DNA of 64,000 bases from Actinokineospora alba (GTDB lineage: Bacteria; Actinomycetota; Actinomycetes; Mycobacteriales; Pseudonocardiaceae): positions 3,100,001-3,164,000 of the forward strand of contig NZ_SNXU01000001.1 in NCBI RefSeq assembly GCF_004362515.1, read 5' to 3'. The notes below the pieces were generated by a model, which was not told the DNA's origin, did no database searches, and saw only the letters and a list, made by a program, of their open reading frames with translations. Shown here piece by piece: positions 1-7,951 of this stretch (its first letter is position 1; every line of letters begins with the position of its first letter). The position numbers were made by a program, and so were the translations under genes.

Positions 1-1476
1 ACCAACGACACCGCGACGAACACCATCAGCGGCACCTCGATGGCCGCGCCGCACGTCGCCGGAGCGGCGGCCGTCTGGCTGGCCAACCGGCCGTCGGACA
101 CCCCGGCGCAGGTGCAGGCGGGCCTGATCGCGGCGTCGACGCCGAACAAGGTCACCAACCCGGGCACCGGGTCGCCGAACCGGCTGCTCTACATCGACCC
201 GGGCACACCGACGAACCCGGTCGCGCTGCCGAGCCCGGGGAACCAGACCGGAACCGTCGGGGTCGCGACGAGCGTCAAGCTCTCCGCCACTGGTGGAACG
301 GCGCCGTACACGTGGTCGGGTGCGGGGCTGCCGCCGGGAATCGCGGTCGGGTCCAGCACTACGCAGTCGGTCGCGGTAGAGGGCACGCCCACCACCGCGG
401 GTTCGTTCAACGCTTCGGTGACTGTCAAGGATGCCGCGGGCACTACGGCGACGGCTTCGTTCACGTGGACCATCGCTGGCGGTGGGCAGCTCACGTTGCC
501 TAGCCCTGGGGATCAGACCGGCAAGGTCGGGGTGGACACGGGAGTGAAGCTGGTCGTGTCGGGCGGGACCGGTCCGTACTCGTGGACCGCCAGTGGGTTG
601 CCCGGTGGCATCGCACTGAACCCGACGGACACCGACGTCGCGATCATCGGCGGCACTCCTTCCGCCGCAGGGGTCTTCGCGGTGAAGGTCGACGTTCGGG
701 ACAGCACTGGTGCCGCTGCTTCGGCTTCGTTCAGCTGGACCATCGAGGGTGGCGGAAGTCTGACGCTGCCGAACCCGGGTGATCAGACTGGTGCTGTCGG
801 CGTGGAGGCCGGGGTCAAGCTCGCTGTTTCCGGTGGCACTGGGCCTTACGCGTGGTCGGCTACGGGGCTGCCTGCGGGGATTTCGTTGCAGCCAGGGGAT
901 TCCGACCGGGCTGTGCTGTCGGGGACGCCTTCAGCCGCTGGGGTTTTCGCGGTGAAGGTGGACGTTCGGGACAGCACTGGCGCTGCGGCTTCGGCTTCGT
1001 TCACTTGGACGATTACCGGTGGTTCTTGTCCGCCTGCGCAGAAGGTGGTGAACCCTGGGTTTGAGTCCGGTGCCACCGGGTGGACTTCTTCGGTGAACGT
1101 CATCGGGCAGCACAGTGCATATCCTGCGCATGGTGGGACTTGGAGTGCTTGGCTCGGTGGGTGGGGGTCGGTCAGCAACGAGTCGTTCTCGCAGGAGGTG
1201 GTTGTGCCTGCCGGATGTTCGAGTGCCCGGTTGTCGTTCTGGCTGCGGGTCGACAGCGCTGAGACTGATCCGACGGCGTACGACCGGATGACCGTTTCGT
1301 TGGGCGGCAAGACGTTGGCGTCGTTCTCGAACCTGAACGAGGCGGGCTATCGGGAGTTCAGCTACTCCGTCGCGGAGTTCGCCGGCCAGACTGTGGCTGT
1401 GCGGTTCGCGTCTACTGAGGACGAGAGTTTGCAGACTTCGTTCCTGGTTGATGATGTGACGGTTTCGGTCGGGTGA
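1..1476 (+). CDS. Subtilisin-like (S8) secreted serine protease, C-terminal part
   Basis: The gene enters the window already open; 491 codons are visible. Residues 10-21 read SGTSMAAPHVAG, the conserved motif around the catalytic serine of S8 peptidases, with Ser13 of the visible part as nucleophile. The Asp and His of the triad must lie upstream. After the catalytic domain come three tandem copies of a roughly 85-residue Ig-like module, each with a core such as LPSPGNQTG, GVDTGVKL and GTPSAAGVFAV, covering about residues 74-335. A C-terminal jelly-roll-like domain beginning VVNPGFESGATGW follows, a type seen in secreted actinomycete proteases where it aids processing or binding. The second and third Ig modules are very similar, suggesting recent duplication. 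Product is expected to be extracellular. The family call is firm; substrate is unknown. Confidence 0.93.
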   Translation, partial: TNDTATNTISGTSMAAPHVAGAAAVWLANRPSDTPAQVQAGLIAASTPNKVTNPGTGSPNRLLYIDPGTPTNPVALPSPGNQTGTVGVATSVKLSATGGTAPYTWSGAGLPPGIAVGSSTTQSVAVEGTPTTAGSFNASVTVKDAAGTTATASFTWTIAGGGQLTLPSPGDQTGKVGVDTGVKLVVSGGTGPYSWTASGLPGGIALNPTDTDVAIIGGTPSAAGVFAVKVDVRDSTGAAASASFSWTIEGGGSLTLPNPGDQTGAVGVEAGVKLAVSGGTGPYAWSATGLPAGISLQPGDSDRAVLSGTPSAAGVFAVKVDVRDSTGAAASASFTWTITGGSCPPAQKVVNPGFESGATGWTSSVNVIGQHSAYPAHGGTWSAWLGGWGSVSNESFSQEVVVPAGCSSARLSFWLRVDSAETDPTAYDRMTVSLGGKTLASFSNLNEAGYREFSYSVAEFAGQTVAVRFASTEDESLQTSFLVDDVTVSVG

Positions 1477-1482
1477 GCGCCT

Positions 1483-1511
1483 AAGGGCGGCAAGGTTTCC
1501 TTGCCGCCCTT
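1483..1511 (+). terminator. Hairpin terminator of the protease gene
   Basis: Perfect 13-bp inverted repeat (AAGGGCGGCAAGG / CCTTGCCGCCCTT) with a TTT loop, starting 7 bases after the protease stop codon. No long U tract follows, which is usual for actinomycete terminators. Confidence 0.8.
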
Positions 1512-1521
1512 GGGGTTTGGT

Positions 1522-1662
1522 GCCTGTTTGGGTGGTTCGCCTTGATTTGGGGACCCCTAGAAATGGGCCTGCGCGGGCAAAGAGGGTGGGGAGGTGAAAC
1601 CCACCCGCGCCGGAAGTTTAGGCCCATTTCACCCCAAATCAAGGCGAACCACCCAAACAGGC
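1522..1662. repeat. 141-bp palindromic, MITE-like element
   Basis: The outer arms at 1522-1552 and 1632-1662 are perfect 31-bp inverted repeats. An inner pair (1560-1570 with 1620-1630) adds 11 bp, separated from the outer stem by a 7-base bulge (1553-1559) facing a single base (1631). The loop contains further GGGTGGG / CCCACCC and GCGCGGG / CCCGCGC complements. No reading frame of interest lies inside. The size, the long terminal inverted repeats and the absence of coding capacity resemble a miniature inverted-repeat element. It could equally be a very strong bidirectional terminator between the convergent protease and regulator genes. No flanking target-site duplication was evident by eye. 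Confidence 0.7.
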
Positions 1663-1746
1663 CGTTGGGTTCGGCCCCTTGCGATGAGGGGGTCGGATGT
1701 CGCCCGGGTGCTTGCTTGCTGGGATGTGGGCTGTGGGTGCGTCGGG

Positions 1747-2391
1747 TTATGCGCGTTCCAGGAACGTCAGTACGGCGCGTACTCGGCGGTGTTCGACGCT
1801 GCTGGGTTCCAGTCCCAGCTTCGAGAAGATGTTGCCCACGTGCTTCTCCACGGCGCCATCCGAGACCGTGAGGGTCTTGGCGATGGCCACATTGGACAGT
1901 CCTTGGGCCATCAGGCCGAGCACTTCGCGTTCACGTGGTGTCAGTAGGTCGATCGGGTTGCGGCGTCCTCTGGCCATGAGCTGCGCGATCACCTCCTGAT
2001 CGATGCACGTTCCGCCGTTGGCGACCCGGCGGACCGCGTCGACGAATTCCGCTACGTCGGCCACTCGTTCCTTGAGCAGGTAGCCGACTCCGCCCGCGCC
2101 GCCTGCCAGCAGCTCCACCGCGTAGCGCTCCTCGACGTACTGGGAGAGCACCAGGACCGGCAGGCCGGGCAGTTCCACCCGGGCCCGCAATGCCGCGCGA
2201 AGGCCTTCGTCGGTGAAGCTGGGGGGCATTCGGACGTCGACGATCGCCAGGTCCGGGCGATGCTCCGTGACCGCGGTGAGGAGGCTGTCGCCGTCCTCCA
2301 CCGCCGCCACGGTCTCGATGCCCTCGTCGGCGAGCAGGCGGGTGACGCCGACGCGCAGCAGCACTGAGTCTTCGGCGATCACCACGCGCAC
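1747..2391 (-). CDS. NarL/LuxR-family response regulator
   Basis: A 214-aa two-domain regulator. The receiver domain (about 1-120) has the acidic pocket in VIAEDS, the phospho-acceptor Asp52 in LAIVDVRMPP and the conserved Lys in YLLKERV. The LuxR-type helix-turn-helix (about 148-210) carries LTPREREVLGLMAQGLSN and DGAVEKHVGNIFSKLGL. It is the DNA-binding output partner of the histidine kinase encoded immediately upstream; the kinase frame overlaps this start by 13 nt, so the pair is translationally coupled. Targets are not visible, but the operon also encodes a membrane sensor protein, pointing to an envelope signal. It ends about 85 bp from the palindromic element at 1522-1662. Confidence 0.95.
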   Translation of the reverse strand: MRVVIAEDSVLLRVGVTRLLADEGIETVAAVEDGDSLLTAVTEHRPDLAIVDVRMPPSFTDEGLRAALRARVELPGLPVLVLSQYVEERYAVELLAGGAGGVGYLLKERVADVAEFVDAVRRVANGGTCIDQEVIAQLMARGRRNPIDLLTPREREVLGLMAQGLSNVAIAKTLTVSDGAVEKHVGNIFSKLGLEPSSVEHRRVRAVLTFLERA

Positions 2392-3506
2392 GGAAGGTCC
2401 GCCCTGATCACTGTCGGCCCGCCAAGGGGGCTCACCACTGTCATCACACCGTCAATCGTGGCAGCGCGGTCGGCCAGGCCCGCGAGCCCACCCCCGGGAC
2501 GCAGGTTCGCGCCGCCTGTGCCGTTGTCGGTGATCTCCACGACGACTTGGTCGCCCGCGGGGCGTTCCTCCCGCCAGACGCGGATCATGGCCGTGGTGGC
2601 GTCCGCGTGTTTGGTGATGTTGGTCAGTGACTCGCCCACGATGAAGTACGCGGTGCTCTCCACCGCGGCGGGTGGGCGCGGGTTGACGGTCACCGTCACC
2701 TCCACCGGCACCGGACACCTCGCCGCCAGCGAGGACAGGGCCGCGTCGAGGCCGCGGTCGCCCAGGACGGCCGGGTAGATGCCGCGGGCGAGGTCGCGCA
2801 GTTCGGCGACGGCCAGCTTGGCGTCGGCGTGGGCCTCGTCGATCAGGCTGCGGGCGCCCTCGGGGTCGGCGTCGAACTTGCCCTTCGCCCGGCCCAGTCC
2901 CATCGCCACCGCCACGAGCCGCTGCTGCGCGCCGTCATGCAGGTCCCGCTCGATGCGGCGCCGCTCGGCCTCCGCGGCGTCGACCCCGCGGGCCCTGGAG
3001 GCCTGCAGCCGCTCGGCCTTGGCGGTGAGGTCGGCCGTGCGGTCCGGCCCGAGCATCGCCACGGCGAGCTGCGAGTGCAGCCAGGCGTAGCGCGGGGCCA
3101 CCCACAGGGCCAGCGGGACCAGCGGGATGCTCGCGACCGCCAGGGCGAACCCGATGATGGACAGCGGGAACTCCAGCATCAGGTACAGGAAGTCCCGCCA
3201 CGTCCGGCGGTCGGTGAGCAGGGTCCGCCACTGCCGCAGCATGCCCTCGCCCGTGTCGGCGAGCACCGGCTGCGCCGGAAGGTCGGCCCCGGTCAGCGTC
3301 CGTGCCCAATACCGGTGCGCGTTGCCGAAGGCCCGGGCGGACACCGCCGCGCCCACCAGGATGACGACCCCCACCCAGATGATCACCGTCGAGACGCCCA
3401 CGCACATCAGGACCACGGTCGTCACGAACGTGAACAGGCTCAGCGGGAAAGCGCCCAGCAGATAGGCGATGGAAGCCGCCGGATGCGGATACTGCCGCGT
3501 CGTCAC
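2379..3506 (-). CDS. Membrane sensor histidine kinase (HisKA_3/HATPase)
   Basis: 375 aa from a GTG start at 3506, chosen because the GTGA sequence there overlaps the stop of the upstream gene and because the homologous protein begins at that point; the frame remains open further upstream without coding character. Four hydrophobic segments (about 15-35, 38-58, 108-125 and 125-140) form the membrane sensor. The dimerisation helix RRRIERDLHDGAQQRLV contains the phospho-acceptor His190. The ATPase part has the N-box region and a G-box (DNGTGG, GGGLAGLADRA). It autophosphorylates and passes phosphate to the downstream LuxR-type regulator, whose start it overlaps. The stimulus is unknown. Confidence 0.92.
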   Translation of the reverse strand: MTTRQYPHPAASIAYLLGAFPLSLFTFVTTVVLMCVGVSTVIIWVGVVILVGAAVSARAFGNAHRYWARTLTGADLPAQPVLADTGEGMLRQWRTLLTDRRTWRDFLYLMLEFPLSIIGFALAVASIPLVPLALWVAPRYAWLHSQLAVAMLGPDRTADLTAKAERLQASRARGVDAAEAERRRIERDLHDGAQQRLVAVAMGLGRAKGKFDADPEGARSLIDEAHADAKLAVAELRDLARGIYPAVLGDRGLDAALSSLAARCPVPVEVTVTVNPRPPAAVESTAYFIVGESLTNITKHADATTAMIRVWREERPAGDQVVVEITDNGTGGANLRPGGGLAGLADRAATIDGVMTVVSPLGGPTVIRADLPCAW

Positions 3507-4162
3507 ATCACACCCCCGGACACAGGCTGCCACGAACCGGCGGGCGGACGCACCGGACCCAGCATGACCCTGGCGAACCGAGCGTGCGCCGCCCCCATGC
3601 CCTTGGTCAACGCGACCGTGCACGCCAGCAGCAGCACCCCCAGCGCCGCGAACGGCAGCGCCTCGACGGTCGAGTCCACCACGATCCACGGGCGGTCCCA
3701 GTCCCACATGCGGTAGCTGCCGGTCGGCAGGTAGCGGAAGTACACCGGCAGGAAGACCAGGCCCAACGACGTCGCCCAGAACGACACCATGATGGTGAAC
3801 TCGGCGATGCCCACCGGCAGCAGCAGGATGAAGTACGTCAGGCTCTTCCAGGTGGCGGCGTCCTTCACCCGCGCCAGCCACCGCTTGGTCTCCGGCAGCG
3901 GCTCGTGCGGGCCGGCGATGTAGGTGTTGAGCAGGGCGTAGACCCGGGCCCGCTCCACCTGCCCGCCCCCGCGGCACAGCACCACCGCCAACGCCAGCAA
4001 CGGCAGCCCCACCCACACCACGGCGGTGCCGATACCCACCGTGAACAGCACAACCAGGACCACGAACGCCGCGATCCCCACCACCAGATTCATCAACAAA
4101 AACGCCAACGCCCCGAACACCGGCGGGGCGGGCCGGGTGCCGTCACTGTGGATCATGGTCAT
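3503..4162 (-). CDS. Putative sensor-domain membrane protein
   Basis: 219 aa, start ATG. It contains hydrophobic segments near residues 15-40, 40-62, 105-140 and 170-190, with the GTAVVWVGLPLLALAV type sequence typical of the actinobacterial Sensor domain (PF13796) that is usually fused to kinases of the neighbouring kind. Here the sensor is a separate first gene of the operon and its TGA overlaps the GTG of the kinase, so it probably assembles with the kinase in the membrane and supplies signal input. No enzymatic motif is visible. The assignment rests on family resemblance and operon position. Confidence 0.75.
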   Translation of the reverse strand: MTMIHSDGTRPAPPVFGALAFLLMNLVVGIAAFVVLVVLFTVGIGTAVVWVGLPLLALAVVLCRGGGQVERARVYALLNTYIAGPHEPLPETKRWLARVKDAATWKSLTYFILLLPVGIAEFTIMVSFWATSLGLVFLPVYFRYLPTGSYRMWDWDRPWIVVDSTVEALPFAALGVLLLACTVALTKGMGAAHARFARVMLGPVRPPAGSWQPVSGGVM

Positions 4163-4316
4163 GTTCGTCCCCTCTCGTCAGGGACAAGCATCACGGCCCG
4201 CGGGGGCCCGAACCATGGGGTCGACCACCGGCCCGGAGGTGGGGCTAACCCCACCTTGGGGAAACCGGAATGAACTGACGGGGGCGACGCGTTATCCTGG
4301 TGAAGAACATCCACGA

Positions 4317-4689
4317 GGGGGTGAACGGTTTCGACTCTGGACGTCGATTCAGTGGGAAGCGTGCCGGTGCAGGCGAGATGACCACCGTAAGCGTCGCTCG
4401 CAAACCAATAAGCGCCGAAACTAACGTTCGCGCTGACTACGACCTCGCTGCCTAAGTAGCGGGTCGGGTCTGTCGGCCCAGGGATGCCTCCGCCCTGGAT
4501 CCCGGCATCAGCTAGGAGGACTACCGCCAGCCTCGGTCACGGGGGTTGGTTGGGAAACAAACAGTGACTGGGCTCGTCACACCGGCTTGTTCGCGTGACC
4601 GGTGGGGCCAAGTAGAGACAAGGCGGACTGCGCACGGAGAAGCCCTGATGAAGCGACAGAGGACCCGGGTTCGATTCCCGGCACCTCCA
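4317..4689 (+). ncRNA. ssrA: Transfer-messenger RNA (tmRNA)
   Basis: The 5' end GGGGGUGAACGGUUUCGAC and the 3' T-arm and acceptor (GGGUUCGAUUCCCGGCACCUCC) are diagnostic. The 7-bp acceptor stem pairs 4317-4323 with 4682-4688, and 4689 is the discriminator A; CCA is not encoded. The tag frame probably resumes at GCU 4396 and ends at UAA 4453, giving a 19-codon peptide ARKPISAETNVRADYDLAA whose end is the proteolysis signal. With SmpB it rescues ribosomes stalled on broken mRNAs. The resume codon is inferred from its position after the first pseudoknot; the tag C-terminus is certain. Confidence 0.95.
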
Positions 4690-4736
4690 CAGCCCCGCTG
4701 ACCAGCGGATTTGTTACCGCTGATGTGTCGGCAGAC

Positions 4737-4768
4737 GAACCGGCCCCCACTCATGTGGGGGCCGGTTC
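4737..4768 (+). terminator. Terminator downstream of ssrA
   Basis: Perfect 14-bp stem GAACCGGCCCCCAC / GTGGGGGCCGGTTC with a TCAT loop, followed by TTGTT. It lies 48 bp after the mature tmRNA end. Confidence 0.85.
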
Positions 4769-4827
4769 TTGTTCGCCCACCGACCTGTGCGCTAGGCGGC
4801 ATGAGCGGATGATCGGGGTGTCATGCT

Positions 4828-5253
4828 TTGAGCGTGACGGACGACCGTGATGAGCTTCCCGTGCTGGTCGTGGACGGGTCGAACTTTGCCGACTTCGGCG
4901 GCTTCGCGCGCGAGTTCTCGCGGCTGCTGTGTCACTACACATGGCGGGGGAATCTGGACGCCTTCAACGACATCCTCCGAGGAGGCTTCGGCACACCGGA
5001 GAATGGGTGGGTGCTGAGGTGGCTTGACTCCGAGAAGTCCAGGTCCGCGCTCGGTCACGAGGCGACAGCTCGGCGTCTGGAAGGGCTCTTGACCACCTGT
5101 CACCCGTCGAATCGTTCCGGCATCCGAGCCAGGATCGCCAACGCTCGGCGTGGCGAGGGGCCGACGCTGTTTGACGAGATCGTTGAGATCATCCGCATTC
5201 ACGGCCCTGGTGGTGACGAGTCCGAAGACGGCGTTCTGCTGGAATTGCGCTGA
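4828..5253 (+). CDS. Barstar-family (ribonuclease inhibitor-like) protein
   Basis: 141 aa from TTG 4828, or 139 aa from GTG 4834. The N-terminal half follows the barstar plan: a first strand VLVVDGSNF, a helix, the signature WRGNLDAFNDILRGGFG (compare YYGENLDALWDCL in Bacillus barstar) and a strand WVLRWLDSEKS followed by helices. Barstar binds and inhibits the RNase barnase, and relatives act as immunity proteins for secreted nuclease toxins. The C-terminal extension RGEGPTLFDEIVEIIRIHG is longer than in classical barstar but common in actinomycete members. No barnase-like gene is adjacent, so this is an orphan antitoxin or a guard against toxins of other strains. Confidence 0.78.
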   Translation: MSVTDDRDELPVLVVDGSNFADFGGFAREFSRLLCHYTWRGNLDAFNDILRGGFGTPENGWVLRWLDSEKSRSALGHEATARRLEGLLTTCHPSNRSGIRARIANARRGEGPTLFDEIVEIIRIHGPGGDESEDGVLLELR

Positions 5254-5472
5254 CCGTCGGCCCGCCCAAGGATCAACGACGTCCGCTCATCGGCAGAAGA
5301 GGACGTTACGTCAGGGCGGCGAGCCGTTCATCCCACGAGGCCCAGCGAGCGTGACCCGGGTCTGTGGTCCCACTGCTGTCACTTCCTGGTTCGGATGGAT
5401 TGACGTTAGGTCCACGACCGACGGCCGACGTGTGTCTGCGGAAAGCGCAGACCACGTCGGTTGTCTTTTGTA

Positions 5473-5491
5473 CTGGGGGCCGAGCCCCCAG
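5473..5491 (+). terminator. Hairpin CTGGGGGC-CGA-GCCCCCAG
   Basis: Perfect 8-bp stem with a CGA loop, preceded by the T-rich sequence TTGTCTTTTG and followed by ACCCCC. This GGGGGC/GCCCCC form is a frequent intergenic hairpin in actinomycetes. It could end the barstar-like transcript or be part of a dispersed repeat. Confidence 0.55.
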
Positions 5492-5494
5492 ACC

Positions 5495-5690
5495 CCCACG
5501 GTGTGATCAGTGGCCATTCCAGCCCTGCCGGACCAGCAATGTGGCTCGCGCTGCGCGCGTCGGGTACGTGAACAACCGCCGGGTCGCCCACGGTGTGATC
5601 GGTGGCCATTCCAGCCCTGCCGGGCATCAGCTCGCTCCGTGAGTGTGTAGCCAATGGGGTGGATCGCCTACGGTGCGATCGGTCTTCATT
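5495..5690. repeat. Three spaced direct repeats upstream of the DUF72 gene
   Basis: Copies at 5495-5531 and 5587-5623 share CCCACGGTGTGATC followed by one variable base and then GTGGCCATTCCAGC, 36 of 37 bases identical, with a 92-bp period. A third, degraded copy (CTACGGTGCGATCGGT) starts near 5668, about 80 bp further. The spacers are unrelated. Function is unknown: possible dispersed repeat insertion or multiple regulator sites. Confidence 0.75.
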
Positions 5691-5712
5691 CGCGATCAAT
5701 GGAGTTGGTGGG

Positions 5713-6564
5713 ATGGCGTCTCTTCATGTCGGTTGCGCGATGTGGACCCACAAGGCGTGGCCAGGGCGGTTCGTGCCGCGGTCGCTGGCGGCAGGGGAGC
5801 GTCTGCGGGCCTATGCCGGTTGGTGCAACGCGGTCGAGGGCAACACCACCTTCTACGCGACCCCCGCGCGGGACACCGTCGCGACGTGGGCGCGGCAGAC
5901 CGGTCCCGGTTTCCGGTTTCTGGTCAAGCTGCCCAAGATCGTCACGCACGAGCGCCGGTTGGCCGGTGTCGAGGTCGCGATGCGGGCGTTCCTGGACGCG
6001 GTCGAGCCCCTCGGTGAACGGGCGGTGCTGTGGACCCAGCTGCCGGCCTCGTTCGGCCCTCAGGACGTCGATGCTCTCGGGCGCTTCCTGCGCAGGCTTC
6101 CCGCCGACCGCAAGCGCGCTGTAGAGGTGCGCCACCCCGGATTCTTCACCGACCCCGGCTCGACGTCGCTGCTGGAGCGGACACTCGCCGACGCGAACAC
6201 AGAGTGGGTGCCGTTCGACACCACAGTCTTCTTTCAGAGCCCCCCGACCAGCGAGGCCGCACAGGAATCTTGGGCGAGGAAACCGCGGCTGCCGCAGCGG
6301 ACGCGGGCGCTGACCGACCGGCCGATCGTCCGCTACCTGGGCCGCGACTCGGTCGAGGAGACGGTCGAGGGGTGGCGGCCGTGGACCGAGGTGGTCGCCG
6401 ACTGGCTGCGCGAAGGCCGATCGCCGACGGTATTCCTGCACACCCCCGACAACGACGACGCGCCCGCGCTGGCCCGCCGGTTCCACGACGAGGTGCGAAC
6501 ACTCGTCCCAGACCTCGACGCATTGCCCGAACCCGCGCCTGTCGAGCCCGCGACCCTGTTCTGA
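5713..6564 (+). CDS. DUF72 (YecE-like) TIM-barrel protein
   Basis: 283 aa from ATG 5713, selected because GGAG lies 8 bases upstream and the family fold begins there (LHVGCAMWTHKAWPGRFVP). Conserved DUF72 features are the VEGNTTFYATP motif, FLVKLPKIVTHERRL, the LWTQLPASFGP segment and VEVRHPGFF. The final part WLREGRSPTVFLHTPDNDDAP matches the family's end. DUF72 proteins are predicted TIM-barrel enzymes of unknown reaction, broadly distributed in bacteria. The gene stands alone between the repeat region and a convergent gene, so context gives no function. Confidence 0.9.
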   Translation: MASLHVGCAMWTHKAWPGRFVPRSLAAGERLRAYAGWCNAVEGNTTFYATPARDTVATWARQTGPGFRFLVKLPKIVTHERRLAGVEVAMRAFLDAVEPLGERAVLWTQLPASFGPQDVDALGRFLRRLPADRKRAVEVRHPGFFTDPGSTSLLERTLADANTEWVPFDTTVFFQSPPTSEAAQESWARKPRLPQRTRALTDRPIVRYLGRDSVEETVEGWRPWTEVVADWLREGRSPTVFLHTPDNDDAPALARRFHDEVRTLVPDLDALPEPAPVEPATLF

Positions 6565-6668
6565 GCGGCACCCATGCGGGTCGTGAGCAGCTCGCCTGCC
6601 CCGAGATCAACGCCGGCACGCTCGATGAGACGTCGCCCCCGGATCGGGGGCTCTCCCGGTGGCAGGGG

Positions 6669-7118
6669 TCAGCGGGCGCGGCCCTCGCGGAGCATGGCCA
6701 CCGACTTCTCGACCCGGGCCGCGCGCGTCTCCGCTTTCTTGGCGCTGGTCACCTGGTGGACGTGCCAGGACTGCTTGCTGTGCGTCAGCGTGTCCCAGAA
6801 GGTCTTCGCCGGGGCGTCGGCGGCCAGGGCGGCGGCGAGGTCGTCGGGCACCTCGGTCTCGCGGGGCGCGGTGTCGAGTTCCACGTCGACGTCGAAGACC
6901 TGGCCGGCTTCGATGCCTGCCTGCGCACGCCGTTCGCCGCTTACTCCGAGGAGGTACCGGCCGCCCATCTTGGCGATCGACGTCCGGAACGTGAAGCCGT
7001 CGACCGTGACGGACACCTTCGGGTGGCCGCCTCCGCCCAGGCTCTCGACAACCTCCTCGGGGACCTCGAAGCCCGCGGTGTTCTTGCCGGTGGATTCCAG
7101 CTCGGCCCGAAATCTCAT
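6669..7118 (-). CDS. DUF1905/YdeI-like protein
   Basis: 149 aa, ATG start with AGGGGA upstream. The first about 95 residues form a DUF1905-type beta domain (RFRAELESTGKNTAGFEVP, then HPKVSVTVDGFTFRTSIAKM). The last about 50 residues are a helical YdeI/OmpD-associated module (FWDTLTHSKQSWHVHQVTS, KKAETRAARVEKSV). YdeI homologues have been tied to antimicrobial-peptide tolerance in enterobacteria, but no biochemical role is established for the actinobacterial ones. Likely cytoplasmic. It is convergent with the DUF72 gene and lies 32 bp beyond the end of the DUF998 gene, which is on the same strand. Confidence 0.85.
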   Translation of the reverse strand: MRFRAELESTGKNTAGFEVPEEVVESLGGGGHPKVSVTVDGFTFRTSIAKMGGRYLLGVSGERRAQAGIEAGQVFDVDVELDTAPRETEVPDDLAAALAADAPAKTFWDTLTHSKQSWHVHQVTSAKKAETRAARVEKSVAMLREGRAR

Positions 7119-7150
7119 GGTGAATCCCCTGACGTCGACGACTGGATGAT

Positions 7151-7854
7151 CTAGGACGGTGCGACAGCGGTATCCGACCCGTTGCGTCGGTGCGCGTCAG
7201 GATGGGGCACGGTGCCGTACAGGGCCAGCGAGGTCCCGGCGAGCCAAGCCCAGCAGGCCACGACCGCGACCCAGAGGAACACCACGCCGAGCGTTCCGGC
7301 CGAGAACGCGGCACCCGCGACGAAGCCGATCGCCACCACGATGCCGCTCCCACGTGAACAGAGCGCCCGCCGACGCTCCCCACGCCGCGCGAACCAGCCG
7401 GCGACCACGAACGCCGCCGCGGCAAGGCAGAGAAAGCCGATCGCACCGAAGGCCATGTGCAGTAGGCCGCTCACTGAGACCTCGGTCGAGGTCGATCCCC
7501 CCGGGAAACCTGCCATCGGGTCGGGCGGGAAGATCGCGCTAGCCACCAGGCAAACGCCGAAGATCCCGACCAGCGTGCTCGCCGCGGTCGCGCCTCGGGA
7601 ACCGCGCATCGCGCGCCTGGCGCCGAACGCCGCCGCCAGGGTCATCACACCGCTGAGGACCAGGTTGACGGCCTGCGCCCAGCCGAGGTCGCCGAGCATG
7701 AGAAGACTGAGTGCGTGTCGCCCGAAGTCGAACCCGGGGCGCGTCGCGCCAAGGGCGACGCCGGTGACCAGATAGAAGACCCCGGCCACGACACCCACCC
7801 CAGAAGCGACCGCGTGATCGCCGCCGCGCCGTCGAAGCCATCTCTGCGACCCAT
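7151..7854 (-). CDS. DUF998 membrane protein with apparent N-terminal frameshift
   Basis: The body (GVVAGVFYLVTGVALG, TRPGFDFGRHALSLLMLGDLG) is a clear DUF998 integral membrane protein with about six TM segments, readable in one frame from GTG 7798 to the stop. An ATG at 7854 with a good GGAGG 7 bases upstream opens another frame reading MGRRDGFDGAAAITRSLLGW, which is exactly the expected N-terminal lead-in. Restoring one G in the GGGTGGGTG run (7793-7800) would join the two as SLLGWGVVAGVFYL. So either one base is missing from the sequence, the gene has decayed, or translation starts at GTG 7798 with a clipped first membrane helix. It is divergent from a TetR gene and probably controlled by it. 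The function of DUF998 is unknown. Confidence 0.75.
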
Positions 7855-7893
7855 CAGCCCGCCTCCAACTTGTTGCCCTATTGAGTGCAGTAT

Positions 7894-7909
7894 TACACGA
7901 CTGAGTGTA
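7894..7909. promoter_or_regulatory. Candidate TetR operator
   Basis: TACAC-N6-GTGTA inverted repeat in the 97-bp gap between the DUF998 start (7854) and the divergent TetR start (7952). Overlapping direct copies GAGTGCAGTATTACAC (7883-7898) and GAGTGTAGTTGTATAC (7903-7918) suggest two adjacent sites. This AT-richer patch probably also holds both promoters. Confidence 0.55.
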
Positions 7910-7951
7910 GTTGTATACTGATTGGTGTAAGAAGGATGAGGGGGTGCGCTG

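Larger units (their letters stand above)
5254..5712. other. Gene-free stretch with hairpin and tandem repeats
   Basis: No reading frame here looks coding. It contains a GC-rich hairpin and three spaced copies of a repeated sequence, both described separately. It separates the barstar-like gene from the DUF72 gene. Confidence 0.6.

Noticed and set aside
5473..5690. CRISPR-like array
   Set aside because: Only two good repeats of 37 bp with 55-bp spacer and one degraded copy; no cas genes and irregular spacing.
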